Shown piece after piece: positions 10,025 through 19,824 of a stretch of DNA of 64,000 nucleotides (its first letter is position 1; every line of letters begins with the position of its first letter). The notes below the pieces were generated by a model. The model did no database searches, was not told the origin of the DNA, and worked only from the letters and a program-made list of their open reading frames with translations. Source of the stretch: Desulfovibrio desulfuricans DSM 642. Lineage in GTDB: Bacteria > Desulfobacterota > Desulfovibrionia > Desulfovibrionales > Desulfovibrionaceae. The position numbers and the translations under genes are program-made. The stretch lies in assembly GCF_000420465.1 (NCBI RefSeq), contig NZ_ATUZ01000016.1, positions 62,001 to 126,000 of the forward strand, read 5' to 3'.

Positions 10025-10172
10025 CATATATGGTCTGGATAATATTGTTTATTTGCAGCGAACTATAACACAATGGATTAACTGTTAAAAATATTGTCGA
10101 GGCCCAATTTGCAATGGCGGGATGTGATCTGCCCCATGTGAGGCAATCACATTACAGCTTGGCAAAAACAGC

Positions 10173-10200
10173 AAAAGGCCCTGCAAAAGCAGGGCCTTTT
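10173..10200 (-). terminator. adk intrinsic terminator
   Basis: Perfect stem AAAAGGCCCTGC / GCAGGGCCTTTT with a 4-base loop. On the minus strand it is followed by TTTTGCTGTTTTT. It lies about 80 bp after the adk stop. Confidence 0.85.
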
Positions 10201-10278
10201 CTATACATAACCGCTATACAGCAAGATGTTTGTCTGGCAGACCGCCGAGGCAGGCGCTCTTGCCTGTAGAATGGTAAA

Positions 10279-10950
10279 CTAGGCAAGCTTGGAGAGCAGG
10301 GTTTCCTTGATGGAATCAATGCTGCCTTCGCCATTCAGTTCGATGTATTTGGTCTTGCCAGCGCCAGCGAGGTCCTTGTAGAAGTAAGCGGCGGCCAGGG
10401 TGCCATCGGTGGTGTTGTAGTAAATGTCGTGACGCTTGTTGATGGCGGTTTCGTCCTGGTCGTCGGAACGGCTGGAAAGCGCGCCGCCACAGACGCGGCA
10501 GACATCGCCGTTGGGCTTGATGGCGTCAATAAAGATGTTGTTGGGGTGGTTGTTGTTATTCTTGCAGAGGCGGCGGCCCATGATGCGGTTTTTGGCCACT
10601 TCGCGGGGCAGAAGAATTTCAATCACGTAGTCAAGCTGCATGCCTTCTTTCTGAAGGGCGTCCCACAGCTTCTGGGCCTGCACGGTATTGCGGGGGAAGC
10701 CATCAAGCAGCCAGCCCTGCTGCCCCTTGGTTTTCAGGGTTTCCAGCACCATGGGAATGGTGATGTCATCGGGCACGAGGTCGCCGCGATCAATGTAAGC
10801 CTTGGCTTTTTTGCCCAGCTCGGTGCCGCCGCCGATGTGTTCACGGAAGATGGCCCCGGATTCGATGTGGGCGAGGTTGTACTTCTGCTTGATCAGGTCG
10901 CCCTGAGTGCCTTTGCCGCTGCCGTTGGGGCCAAAAATAAGGATATTCAC
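10279..10950 (-). CDS. adk: Adenylate kinase with metal-binding LID
   Basis: A 223-residue adenylate kinase (AMP + ATP to 2 ADP). The P-loop is GPNGSGKGT at residues 7-15, followed by the AMP-binding region and DGFPRN at 83-88. The LID carries C129, H135, C151 and C154 in the spacing C-x5-H-x15-C-x2-C. As I recall, this arrangement and numbering match the D. gigas enzyme that binds Zn, Co or Fe. The start is the GTG at 10950, preceded by GGAGAG. It fits the family N-terminus (NILIFGPNG), whereas longer in-frame starts add unrelated residues. The gene lies downstream of the asmA-like gene on the same strand but has its own terminator. Confidence 0.96.
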   Translation of the reverse strand: MNILIFGPNGSGKGTQGDLIKQKYNLAHIESGAIFREHIGGGTELGKKAKAYIDRGDLVPDDITIPMVLETLKTKGQQGWLLDGFPRNTVQAQKLWDALQKEGMQLDYVIEILLPREVAKNRIMGRRLCKNNNNHPNNIFIDAIKPNGDVCRVCGGALSSRSDDQDETAINKRHDIYYNTTDGTLAAAYFYKDLAGAGKTKYIELNGEGSIDSIKETLLSKLA

Positions 10951-11082
10951 TGGTACTCTCCTTGCCGGAACCGAGTTAGTTTGTGCAAAAAAGAACACAA
11001 CTGGCACCCTATCCCCTAAAATAGGCCCTGTCAACGGGTGCTGGGAAGAATGCTCGACATGTTGCAGCCCACGGGCCGCTGC

Positions 11083-14000
11083 CTAACGAAAGAGCTTCCA
11101 GGTGCCTTCCACCACGCTGCCGAGCACATCCACAAAACCCTGGGTGATGCCGCCAATGGTGTTGAGCAGCAGCTTGCCAGCGCCAATGGATGTTTTGCTG
11201 TTGTCCAGGCTGCCATAAAGGCGCATGGGGAATTCTGGAAGATTCTTCATGTTTACGGTAAAGTTACAGTCAAGGGTCTCACTGTTGAGGTCTATCCATC
11301 CGCCGCCGGTAACAGTGATATCCTGCCCCTTGAGATAAAAATCACCACTTTTTGCAATGCCGTTGGTGATTGCGCCGGAGCTGCCCGCAGCATCAAAGCG
11401 GGTGGGTTTGCCCTTGAGCTGACCGTCTTTGTCGCGCGACTGGTAAAAGCCATTATGAACGTTGAAGCGCCATTTGCCGTTAAGGCGTGCAGGCAACTGG
11501 TTTGCCCCTGTCAGTTCCGCGTCAACCTCGGAGCTTATGCTCGCGCGCCCGCCAAGGGCAGCGCTGCCGCCGCGATCCTTGCTTGCTGCGGCAAGGTCAA
11601 AGCCCTCGATGGACAGGGCATTGGCAAAACCCATCCCTTTGTTGAAGCGCATTTCACCATGCGCAGACACGGGCGAGCCATAAAATTTGCCGCCCTGGCT
11701 TTCATAACGCAGGGTTCCGTTCTCCATCCTGGCTTTAAGGCGCAGGTCATCGGTGCGCAGTTTCCACAGGGTGAGCTGGCCAACGTGCGCTTCGCCCTCA
11801 GCGGAAAACGCCCGCATGAAGCGCAGATCCCACGGTTTGCTCTCAGCCTTTTTTTTGTTCTTGCCGCCATCTGCCTGCCCGGCGGGCTTGTCGCCCACAT
11901 AGCGGTCAAGATCAATCTGCGGAGCGGAGAGCTTGAATCGCAGGGCCAGCTCCTTGCGCCAGTCAAGGCTGATACTGCCGGAAATATCGTTTTGATCCAC
12001 CTTGGCTCGGAACTCTGACAGCGCCAGGGATCCGCTATCGCCCTTGAAGGCAGTGTCCAGCTCGATCCGGCGAAGGGGTTGGGGCACATTGGGGTTGGCA
12101 GCGCCAAGCAGACGCAGTGTTTTTGTGCTGTCCGGGATAAAGGCGGAAACCTTGCCCTGCCAGACCATGCCGTCCTTGCCCATGCCCAGTTGCCCAGCGC
12201 CGGAAATGTCCGCCCCAAGGGCGTTCACGTGCATGTCTGTTGCCGAAAGCTGGTTGCGCGCCGCCTGACAACTGAATTTGCCGCTGATCTGCGCTTGCAG
12301 GCCGTCTGGCTGGAAGGATTTTTCCGGGCTGAGGCTCAGGCTGATGGTGCCGGGCAGGTTTTGAAAATCCATGTTGCCGCCGCCCTGGCCATCGCCGCTG
12401 AACCAGAGCCTGCCGTTAAGGCCCACGCTGGCATCAATGCCTTCATCTTCAATGGTGGCGGTCCACTGGCCTTCAAGGCCCAGACGGCTTTGCTCCCAGG
12501 CCGCCGTGCGGGCTTTAAGGCTTACATCAAGCGCTTTAAAGCCCACTGCGCCGGGGGAGGCCTTGCCGGGGATATTGTTCGGCGGGCGCAACTGGCCTTT
12601 TTCGGCCCGGGCGCTTACCGTGCCGCGCAACTTGCCCAGAAAAACATCCAGCTCCCGCCCCTGGCTCATAACGTCCACATCACCGCGCAGCTTGCCGCCG
12701 CTCACGGGCATGACCGGGAGGTCTTTTGCCAGATTATCGCCGTTAACGTCACGCATGTGCAGGCGGATGGCGTAGGGGGTATCCGGGTGACCGCCCATGA
12801 TGGTGTCGCCCTTGACGCTGCCGCCGTACAAAGTGGCGTCAACAATCAGCAGCGTGTCTTCAAAATGCGTGACCTGGTCGACCAGCCCCTGCTTAATGAC
12901 GACCAGCGCGTCGTTGATGACAATGGGGCCGTAGTTCACCTGGGTTGCGCCCAGGCGGATGTTGTAATCAAGACCTATTTCGCCGGGTTCGACCGGTTTG
13001 CCGGGCATGGGGGTGATCGGCCCGTGGCCATATCGCGGTTCGGCAGGCAATACCCCAACCGATTCAGGGATGGCGCGCCCCAGATTCACAGTCTCGGCCT
13101 TGAGATCCAGCAGCAGTTCTGGCCTGGCCCAGCTCGCAACGCCGCCGGAACCCAAAAAGCGGCTGCCCGCGGCGGTTACATCAATATGCGGAACGCGCAG
13201 CCCTTTGCCGTCCACTGAAAAATCAAGAGTGCCAAGGGTTACTTCGTCCAGCGCCACCTGAAGGCCGGGCGCCAGATTGCGGGCAAAGCCCAGCCACTCC
13301 GTCAGGCTTGCGCGCTGCAGCTGCAGGCGGCCTTCAATCCTGAATGTGTCCGGCCCGCCCAGGCGCAGCATACCGTTGACGTTCACATCATCCTGCCCAA
13401 GCCGCAGGCGCAGGTTTTCAAGGCTGATGCCTTGATCTTCCTTGTTGCGTTGGGCCACGGTGCCGGTCACATGGGCAGGCAGCAGCACTTCATCCTTGCG
13501 CAGTTCGCCTTCAAGGTCGCTGGTCAGGCTCCAGCCATTGGCATCAGCCTTGAGACCCAGCGCAAAGTTGAGGCGGGCCAGCCAGTTGGGCAACTGCATG
13601 GTGCCCTTGACCGCCAGTTGCGGCGTTCTTGCCAGTGGGGCCGAGAGGTCTGTCTTGCCTTCCAGATTGAGGTGTTCAATCCGGGCTGGCGTTTGACCTT
13701 CTGGCTGAAGAATCGCTGTGGCGCAAAAAAAGTTGCCCTCAAGGCGAGTGGCCGAGGCTGTTTCCACATCGCATTGCAGCCCGCTTGCCGTCAGCTGTGT
13801 TTTGTCCTCGCCTGTGATGTCCACTTCGCCCTGCGAAACAGCCAGCCTGAACCGACCCGGCAAAATGCCCGGCAAAAGAGCCGTGCCTCCAGTAGTGTCC
13901 CCGGCAAGCCGGGCCAGCCATGATTGCACGGAGTCCTGCGCAGGGGGCTGCTCTTGCGCGGCAGCGTTTTGCAGGGGGGCCGCCGCATCGGTTACGGCCG

Positions 14001-14550
14001 GGATTGTTGCATCTTGTGTCGGTGGATTGCTGGCCTTTGCCGCTGGGGATGCGGCAGGTTGAGAGGCAGATTTTGGGGACGCCTTTTGGGGGGTTGCGCT
14101 CTTTTCTTGCACGGCCTGAGCTTCAGTCGGTTGGGCGGCTTCGGCATCGTCTGGGAACAGATAGGGCAAGCTGAGCGCCACGGGCAGTTCGCCCTTGAGG
14201 CGGGGGCGCAGCAGGGTGATATTGCGGGGCAGCAGTTCGCCGCGCAGCAGCGCCAGAAAGTCGGGCCGGAGTGTGGCGTAGGCAACGGTAAAATTAAAGT
14301 TCTTGCCCTCCACGCTGGCATTGCTGACAGCCAGGGAGGGCAGCGGCAAAAGGGCCACATTGACCGATTCAACAGTAATATCCAGGCCGGTGCTGGCGGC
14401 AATCTGTTCAATATAATGTTGGGCCAGCGCCTCGGGATTGCGTTGCAATAGCCAAAAGACCGCCGCCGACATAGCCGACAGGGTTAACAGAAGCGCCAGA
14501 AAAATGCGCGTGATAAGGCGAAGTCGGCTAGGGTTGAGCAGCATGTGCAT
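11083..14550 (-). CDS. Large AsmA-family protein
   Basis: About 1155 residues. One N-terminal membrane segment (residues ~12-35) precedes a long periplasmic beta-rich chain of AsmA type, the family linked to outer-membrane assembly and phospholipid transport between membranes. Features include the N-terminal AsmA pattern (ITVESVNVALLP, GKNFNF) and a C-terminal AsmA_2-like stretch with repeated GG(G)xIxL strands. A low-complexity Ala/Pro/Gln/Lys insert at about residues 130-205 is probably a flexible linker. The start at 14550 (MHMLL) is chosen because it opens directly on the basic-then-hydrophobic leader; the SD is weak and a start 81 bases earlier is possible. The exact lipid role is unknown. 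Confidence 0.82.
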   Translation of the reverse strand: MHMLLNPSRLRLITRIFLALLLTLSAMSAAVFWLLQRNPEALAQHYIEQIAASTGLDITVESVNVALLPLPSLAVSNASVEGKNFNFTVAYATLRPDFLALLRGELLPRNITLLRPRLKGELPVALSLPYLFPDDAEAAQPTEAQAVQEKSATPQKASPKSASQPAASPAAKASNPPTQDATIPAVTDAAAPLQNAAAQEQPPAQDSVQSWLARLAGDTTGGTALLPGILPGRFRLAVSQGEVDITGEDKTQLTASGLQCDVETASATRLEGNFFCATAILQPEGQTPARIEHLNLEGKTDLSAPLARTPQLAVKGTMQLPNWLARLNFALGLKADANGWSLTSDLEGELRKDEVLLPAHVTGTVAQRNKEDQGISLENLRLRLGQDDVNVNGMLRLGGPDTFRIEGRLQLQRASLTEWLGFARNLAPGLQVALDEVTLGTLDFSVDGKGLRVPHIDVTAAGSRFLGSGGVASWARPELLLDLKAETVNLGRAIPESVGVLPAEPRYGHGPITPMPGKPVEPGEIGLDYNIRLGATQVNYGPIVINDALVVIKQGLVDQVTHFEDTLLIVDATLYGGSVKGDTIMGGHPDTPYAIRLHMRDVNGDNLAKDLPVMPVSGGKLRGDVDVMSQGRELDVFLGKLRGTVSARAEKGQLRPPNNIPGKASPGAVGFKALDVSLKARTAAWEQSRLGLEGQWTATIEDEGIDASVGLNGRLWFSGDGQGGGNMDFQNLPGTISLSLSPEKSFQPDGLQAQISGKFSCQAARNQLSATDMHVNALGADISGAGQLGMGKDGMVWQGKVSAFIPDSTKTLRLLGAANPNVPQPLRRIELDTAFKGDSGSLALSEFRAKVDQNDISGSISLDWRKELALRFKLSAPQIDLDRYVGDKPAGQADGGKNKKKAESKPWDLRFMRAFSAEGEAHVGQLTLWKLRTDDLRLKARMENGTLRYESQGGKFYGSPVSAHGEMRFNKGMGFANALSIEGFDLAAASKDRGGSAALGGRASISSEVDAELTGANQLPARLNGKWRFNVHNGFYQSRDKDGQLKGKPTRFDAAGSSGAITNGIAKSGDFYLKGQDITVTGGGWIDLNSETLDCNFTVNMKNLPEFPMRLYGSLDNSKTSIGAGKLLLNTIGGITQGFVDVLGSVVEGTWKLFR

Positions 14551-14689
14551 TCTCGCGTCTTGACGCCTTGGGGCGTCGAGGCTAGGTTTTGAACCTATTG
14601 CAAATCGGGCCTGTTGGCAACTGTCAGGCATGAGATGCCAAGCACTGTGCGCAGTTAGCGCAGAACCACATTACTGTTGCCGGGGGCGC

Positions 14690-15742
14690 ATGAAGCGGCT
14701 TTTGTGGATAGGCAGTCCTTTTTTTAGCGACGCCCTTTCTTCCTGCGGCTGGGATGCTGTGGCCCGGCACAATTTTGAGCATGCCGCCGTGTTTGGCTGG
14801 CATGATCTGGTGCGTATCGCGGGTTTTGAGCCAGACGTGCTGGTAGTGGCCGACAAAAGCCGCGCTCCCTATGTGCTTGGCGTAGAGGACTTTCCGTGCC
14901 TCACTGTGTTCTACAGCGTGGATTCTCACATCCATTCGTGGCAACCGTATTACGCTCAGGCTTTTGATGTATGCATTGCGTCTTTGCGCGATCATTTGCC
15001 GCGTTTTGCAGGGCCATATCTGCCCGCAGATCGGGTGTGGTGGTCACCTGCCTTTGCCTGGGCTCAGGATGCGCCCGAGCCGCAGACTGCCAAGGATATG
15101 GACTGCGTGTTTGTGGGCACGGTCAATGCCAATCTGCCGTGCCGCACGGCCTTTCTGGAAAAGTGCCGCAGCGGATTGCCGGAATTGCAGATTGTAACCG
15201 GCTCCTACCGCCATTTATACGCAAGGGCGCGGGTGGTGCTGAACCACTGCGAGCACGGCGACCTGAACTTTCGGGTTTTTGAGGCCTTGGGCTGCGGCAG
15301 TTGCCTTGTGACCCCACGCATCGGGCACGGGCTGACGGATATTTTTGCCGAGGGCGAGCACATGCTCTGCTATGGGGCGGATACGGCGGACAATGGCAGC
15401 ATTGTAGATGCTGCCACCGCTGCTGGCGAGGCTGTGGCTCATGTGCGCTATCTGCTTGAGCATCCGGATGTTGCTGCGCGCATGGGGCAGGCCGCGCTGG
15501 CCTGCATAGACGGAGGCCATAGGGCGGTGCACCGCGCAAGAGCATTCAGCGACAGGGTGCGCGCCCTCCTGACCAGCGACCCGCAGTGCGTTGCGCGCCG
15601 CAGGGGCAGGGCCGCAGCCATCCGCAAGGATTATCTGCGTTTGCCCTATTTGCATTGGGCCGAGGAGTTGCGCGGTACCGGGTTGAGCGAGGCATATCTG
15701 GCGGCTGCCAAGGGGAAATTCGGTCTGACAGGGCGGGAATGA
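14690..15742 (+). CDS. CgeB-like glycosyltransferase
   Basis: A 350-residue cytoplasmic protein. The C-terminal half has NFRVFEALGCGSCLVTPR, matching the Glyco_trans_1_2 domain of CgeB/spore-maturation-type glycosyltransferases, with the conserved R-x-F-E-A and G-C-G. The N-terminal half is a Rossmann-like acceptor domain. The start at 14690 follows GGGGGCGC and fits the first beta strand (KRLLWIGSP). In Desulfovibrio such genes often serve protein or surface-glycan glycosylation; the donor and acceptor here are not known. It is divergent from the asmA-like gene and convergent with the small membrane protein downstream. Confidence 0.8.
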   Translation: MKRLLWIGSPFFSDALSSCGWDAVARHNFEHAAVFGWHDLVRIAGFEPDVLVVADKSRAPYVLGVEDFPCLTVFYSVDSHIHSWQPYYAQAFDVCIASLRDHLPRFAGPYLPADRVWWSPAFAWAQDAPEPQTAKDMDCVFVGTVNANLPCRTAFLEKCRSGLPELQIVTGSYRHLYARARVVLNHCEHGDLNFRVFEALGCGSCLVTPRIGHGLTDIFAEGEHMLCYGADTADNGSIVDAATAAGEAVAHVRYLLEHPDVAARMGQAALACIDGGHRAVHRARAFSDRVRALLTSDPQCVARRRGRAAAIRKDYLRLPYLHWAEELRGTGLSEAYLAAAKGKFGLTGRE

Positions 15743-15747
15743 GCATT

Positions 15748-15781
15748 AAAAAAAACGTTGAGGATGGGTATTCTCAACGTT
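15748..15781 (-). terminator. Terminator of small membrane protein gene
   Basis: Stem AACGTTGAG / CTCAACGTT with a 10-base loop. On the minus strand it is followed by eight or nine T. It also separates the convergent glycosyltransferase gene. Confidence 0.85.
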
Positions 15782-15789
15782 GATGGTGT

Positions 15790-16173
15790 TTAATTTCTGC
15801 TGTTCCTGCCCGATGAAGCAGGGATGCCCACAGCCGGGTCAAAATGCAGATCCAGCGCCGGGTCTACATCGGGCGCAACGCTGACGCTCTGTGCGGGTTC
15901 ATCAAAACTCAGATGCAGCAGGGGGTCTTGCGCTGGCTGCGGCGCAGGGCGGGGCGCAAGGCGAGCGGCTCCCCTTGGGGTGAACTCTGCATCGGCAGGT
16001 TCCGTCACGTCCAGCGCGTCAAGGCGTGATTCCAGCGAGCGCAGCAGCACACGCATCTGGGCGTGCTCTTCGTGCAGCGCCCTGCAAAGTTTTTCCTGGC
16101 TGCGCAGCATGTGATACAGCACGGCCAGTATTCCGAAAAAACACAAAAAAATGAAAAGCATGATGGAAAACAT
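15790..16173 (-). CDS. Small single-pass membrane protein, unknown function
   Basis: A 127-residue protein. Residues 1-22 (MFSIMLFIFLCFFGILAVLY) are a strong N-terminal membrane anchor. A short coiled-coil-like segment follows (QEKLCRALHEEHAQMRVLLRS), then a Pro/Ala-rich, acidic tail with no recognisable domain. The start at 16173 is supported by GGAGG six bases upstream; a longer frame to 16236 has no SD. The topology resembles small envelope scaffolds, but that is only a shape resemblance. It is divergent from the radical SAM gene, with starts 83 bp apart. Confidence 0.7.
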   Translation of the reverse strand: MFSIMLFIFLCFFGILAVLYHMLRSQEKLCRALHEEHAQMRVLLRSLESRLDALDVTEPADAEFTPRGAARLAPRPAPQPAQDPLLHLSFDEPAQSVSVAPDVDPALDLHFDPAVGIPASSGRNSRN

Positions 16174-16256
16174 GGCAGGCCTCCAAAAATACGGGCCGGG
16201 AAGGCCCGGCCAGCAGTTTTTATATACGTTCAACACTTCTTGGGCAAGGAGCTTTT

Positions 16257-17684
16257 ATGGCCGCGCAACATATTGAACCGCATCTTGTAATGGCAGACGA
16301 GCGCGGCAATATCTATGACGATCCCGATCTGCTCATGGTCTGTCGGCGTGGCGCGCAGTGGGGGCTGCCGCGTCCGGACGAACTGATTCCCCTGCCGGAG
16401 GAAAGCGAGTTTTTTCTGTTGCCTGGCAGGCAGGCTGTTGGCCTTGACCCCGAAACCGGGCACATCGCGCCCCCAGAGGGAGAGGCCCAGCTTGCCGTGG
16501 CGGCTTTTGCCGCACCCGGCTACACGCTTTCGGCCCATCCTGCCTATGAAAGCGGCGAAAACGCGCCCATGTTGCCCCTGTTTGCCTATGGGGCCGTGGG
16601 GTTCGCCAGAGGGCGGTTCTATATCTGCGCCCGCAGGGTGGATACCGAACCCCGGCAGATTTTCAGCAATATTCCGCGTGGCCGCATTGAACAGGGCGCC
16701 CGCGCCCTGCTGCGCGATTACCCCAAGAACAGGCTTATCCGGCATATTATGGACAACTGCGTGGCGCGCTACGATTGCCCTGCGGGCCGCAACTTTGCTC
16801 TGGGCCGCTACGAGGCCCCGTTGCCGTCGTCCCGCGCCTGCAACGCCAGCTGTATTGGCTGTATTTCCGCGCAGGAGAAGGATTCGCCCATTCAGTCAAC
16901 GCCGCAGTGCCGCCTTGCCTTTACGCCCAGCCCGGAAGAGCTGGCCGAGGTCATGCGCGTCCATTCCGGGCGCGAAACCCGTACGCCCATTTATTCTTTT
17001 GGGCAGGGTTGCGAGGGCGATCCGCTCATGAACCCCGATCTTCTGGTGGAGAGCGTGCGCCAGTTCCGCGCGGGCGAAGGCCCAGGCACGGTCAATTGCA
17101 ATACCAACGCCTCCCGGCCCGAGGCTGTGATCCGCCTCGCGGAAGCCGGGCTGACCAGCATGCGCGTGAGCCTGAACAGCGCCCGAGGCGGCCTCTATGA
17201 GCGCTATTACAGGCCATCCGGCTATTCTTTTGACGATGTGCGCGCCTCCATCCGCGAGGCCCGCAGCCGTGGCATCTGGGTTTCGCTGAACCTGCTAGTC
17301 TTCCCCGGTGTTACGGATACGGAAGAAGAACTGGACGCTCTGGCGCGTCTGGTGGGCGAAAACGGCGTGAGCATGATCCAGTGGCGCAACCTCAATATTG
17401 ATCCCGAATGGTACTTCAAACTCATGAGCGGCGGCGAGGGGCAGCAGAAACTGGAACTCTCGCCCAGCATGGGGCTGACATCGTTCATGAAGCGCCTCAA
17501 AAAGCTCTGCCCCTGGCTGCGTTACGGCTATTTTAACCCCTATCTGGGTGAAAAGGCCGAACTTGCCGCGCCCATGCCGGGAGAATGGACAATGCCAGCC
17601 CCGCGCGCCAGAGAAGCGGCAACGGAAGATGGGCTGGACGCCGGGGCGGAAGAGGACTCGCGCAACGGTTCAGACAGCGAATAA
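16257..17684 (+). CDS. Radical SAM protein, unknown substrate
   Basis: A 475-residue protein. Residues 1 to about 190 are an N-terminal domain I do not recognise. The radical SAM core follows with the cluster motif CNASCIGC (C-x3-C-x2-C). Further along are FGQGCEGDP, the SAM-contacting NCNTNAS strand, and VSLNLLVFPGVTD. No SPASM-like extra Cys cluster is evident in the C-terminal 60 residues, which are charged and low in complexity. AAGGAG precedes the ATG. It is monocistronic with a strong terminator. The reaction cannot be inferred from sequence or neighbours; many Desulfovibrio genomes carry a protein of this type. Confidence 0.87.
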   Translation: MAAQHIEPHLVMADERGNIYDDPDLLMVCRRGAQWGLPRPDELIPLPEESEFFLLPGRQAVGLDPETGHIAPPEGEAQLAVAAFAAPGYTLSAHPAYESGENAPMLPLFAYGAVGFARGRFYICARRVDTEPRQIFSNIPRGRIEQGARALLRDYPKNRLIRHIMDNCVARYDCPAGRNFALGRYEAPLPSSRACNASCIGCISAQEKDSPIQSTPQCRLAFTPSPEELAEVMRVHSGRETRTPIYSFGQGCEGDPLMNPDLLVESVRQFRAGEGPGTVNCNTNASRPEAVIRLAEAGLTSMRVSLNSARGGLYERYYRPSGYSFDDVRASIREARSRGIWVSLNLLVFPGVTDTEEELDALARLVGENGVSMIQWRNLNIDPEWYFKLMSGGEGQQKLELSPSMGLTSFMKRLKKLCPWLRYGYFNPYLGEKAELAAPMPGEWTMPAPRAREAATEDGLDAGAEEDSRNGSDSE

Positions 17685-17710
17685 TTAGCGTATTCTGCCG
17701 GTTAACATTT

Positions 17711-17749
17711 TCGGAGCCTTGCAAGTTGTGCGGGGCTCCGATTTTTTTT
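17711..17749 (+). terminator. Terminator after radical SAM gene
   Basis: Stem CGGAGCC / GGCTCCG with a 15-base loop, followed by ATTTTTTTTC. Confidence 0.9.
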
Positions 17750-17905
17750 CGCCTTTGTTTATTTTTGTGACCGATATCACAGTTTTTTCCTGCTAGCAGT
17801 GCTGAGGTGAAGTTGCGTAGGGTGTGATTTCCGCACAATCTGCCCGAAAATCAGCGGGCACAGACGGCAGGGATGCAGCAAAAAAAGTCTTGATGATTCT
17901 TTCCC

Positions 17906-17957
17906 TTGACAGGTGAATCGAACATCCCTATCCATTTAGAAAATGAATTTCAATTTT
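17906..17957 (+). promoter_or_regulatory. Flavodoxin promoter with Fur box
   Basis: TTGACA (17906-17911), a 17-bp spacer and TATCCA (17929-17934). It is followed at 17939-17957 by a 19-bp GAAAATGAA-T-TTCAATTTT element. By my comparison this matches 12 of 19 positions of the classical Fur consensus. Its position over the likely transcription start fits repression by Fur-iron. Confidence 0.65.
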
Positions 17958-17964
17958 AAAATAA

Positions 17965-18432
<468 letters not shown>

Positions 18433-18477
18433 AATTCTGCTGCGCACGGCGTTAAGCCTTCCGGCTGCGTCATATGG

Positions 18478-18533
18478 GCCCGCTGTGTTTCAGGTCAGTG
18501 TCATGTCTGCCCTGAAGCCAGCGGGCTTTTTTC
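18478..18533 (+). terminator. Terminator after flavodoxin gene
   Basis: Outer stem GCCCGCTG / CAGCGGGC enclosing an inner TTCAGG / CCTGAA stem, followed by TTTTTTC. Confidence 0.85.
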
Positions 18534-18681
18534 TTTGCGTTCATAGCGCAGCTTTTCCCCGTGTCCTACGCTCTGGTTGAACCGGTGCGCAGACAAGGCA
18601 TTGCGCCTCTTGCCAAACCCTTACGTCAAGTGCAAAATTATCGTTCGCAGGAGCGAAACGTAACGGACAAGCGAGGAGTTC

Positions 18682-19668
18682 ATGGCAATTCTGGTTTGCG
18701 GCGGTGCCGGGTATATTGGTTCCCACAATGTGCGCGCCCTTTTGGAGCGTGGCGAAACACCTGTGGTGCTTGACAATTTTCTTACGGGCCATCGTGGTTC
18801 TGTTCCGCAGGATGTGCGCCTCTATTCCGGCGATATGCGTGATCCGGCATTGCTTGATGCCGTATTTTCAGAACAGCCCATTGAGGCCGTGATGCACTTT
18901 GCCGCCTGCTCCCTTGTGGGTGAGAGCATGGAGCAGCCGCTCAAATATTTTCAGAACAACATACATGGCATGATGGAGCTGCTTGAAGCCATGGCGCGCC
19001 ACGGGGTGGACAAGATCGTTTTCTCGTCCACGGCTTCGGTCTATGGCGAACCTGATGTCGTTCCCATTCCCGAGCACGCGCCCCTGCGGCCCACCAATCC
19101 CTATGGCGAAAGCAAGCTCGCCATGGAGCGGATGATGCATTGGGTGGGAAGGGCGCACGGTATCCGCTCTGTTATCCTGCGTTATTTCAATGTGGCGGGC
19201 GCATGGCCTCAGGGCCTTATTGGCGAGGATCACAGGCCGGAAAGTCACCTTATCCCCATCATTCTTCAGGTGCCGCTGGGCAAAAGACCCCATGTCACCA
19301 TTTTTGGCGATGATTATCCCACACCGGACGGTACGTGCATTCGCGACTACCTGGACGTGATGGAACTTGCCGACGCGCATCTGCGCGCTGTGGATTACCT
19401 GCGTGGCGGCGGCGGCAGCGAAGTGTGCAACCTGGGCAACGGCACGGGATTTTCTGTGCGGCAGATGGTGGAAGCCGCGCGCCGTGTGACCGGGCGCGAC
19501 ATTGCCGTCAGCATCGGCGCTCGCCGCCCCGGCGATCCGGCACGGCTGGTGGCCTCCGCCCAGCGCGCCGCCGAGGTGCTGGGCTGGACAGCGCGCGCTG
19601 ATATAGACAGCATCATCGCCTCGGCCTGGAGTTGGCATTCGCGTAATCCAGATGGGTTTGCCGAATAA
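18682..19668 (+). CDS. galE: UDP-glucose 4-epimerase
   Basis: A 328-residue short-chain dehydrogenase/reductase of the extended GalE type. The NAD-binding motif GGAGYIGS is at residues 7-14. The catalytic Ser/Thr is in FSSTASVYG and the YxxxK pair in NPYGESK. It interconverts UDP-glucose and UDP-galactose in the cytoplasm, supplying galactose for surface polysaccharide. SD GAGGAG precedes the ATG. It is followed 156 bp later by the MsrBA gene on the same strand, with no obvious terminator between, so cotranscription is possible. Confidence 0.95.
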   Translation: MAILVCGGAGYIGSHNVRALLERGETPVVLDNFLTGHRGSVPQDVRLYSGDMRDPALLDAVFSEQPIEAVMHFAACSLVGESMEQPLKYFQNNIHGMMELLEAMARHGVDKIVFSSTASVYGEPDVVPIPEHAPLRPTNPYGESKLAMERMMHWVGRAHGIRSVILRYFNVAGAWPQGLIGEDHRPESHLIPIILQVPLGKRPHVTIFGDDYPTPDGTCIRDYLDVMELADAHLRAVDYLRGGGGSEVCNLGNGTGFSVRQMVEAARRVTGRDIAVSIGARRPGDPARLVASAQRAAEVLGWTARADIDSIIASAWSWHSRNPDGFAE

Positions 19669-19824
19669 CATGCCGGTTTGCGCCGCAACTGTCTTGCGCC
19701 TGTCCGCTCTGCGGATGGGCGCTTTTTGTGCGGTGCGCCGGAAGGGCAGACCGTGCATCCCCCTCGACATGATCGCCCTTGTGCTTATGTAAAACGTATG
19801 CGCTGCCTGCGCCGGGAGGAACCC

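Larger units (their letters stand above)
9743..10278. other. Intergenic region between diguanylate cyclase and adk
   Basis: No convincing gene. The part at 9950-10110 is AT-rich and holds a candidate promoter for the minus-strand cyclase. The part at 10173-10200 is the adk terminator. No c-di-GMP riboswitch (GEMM) consensus was recognised in the roughly 250-base cyclase leader. Confidence 0.6.
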
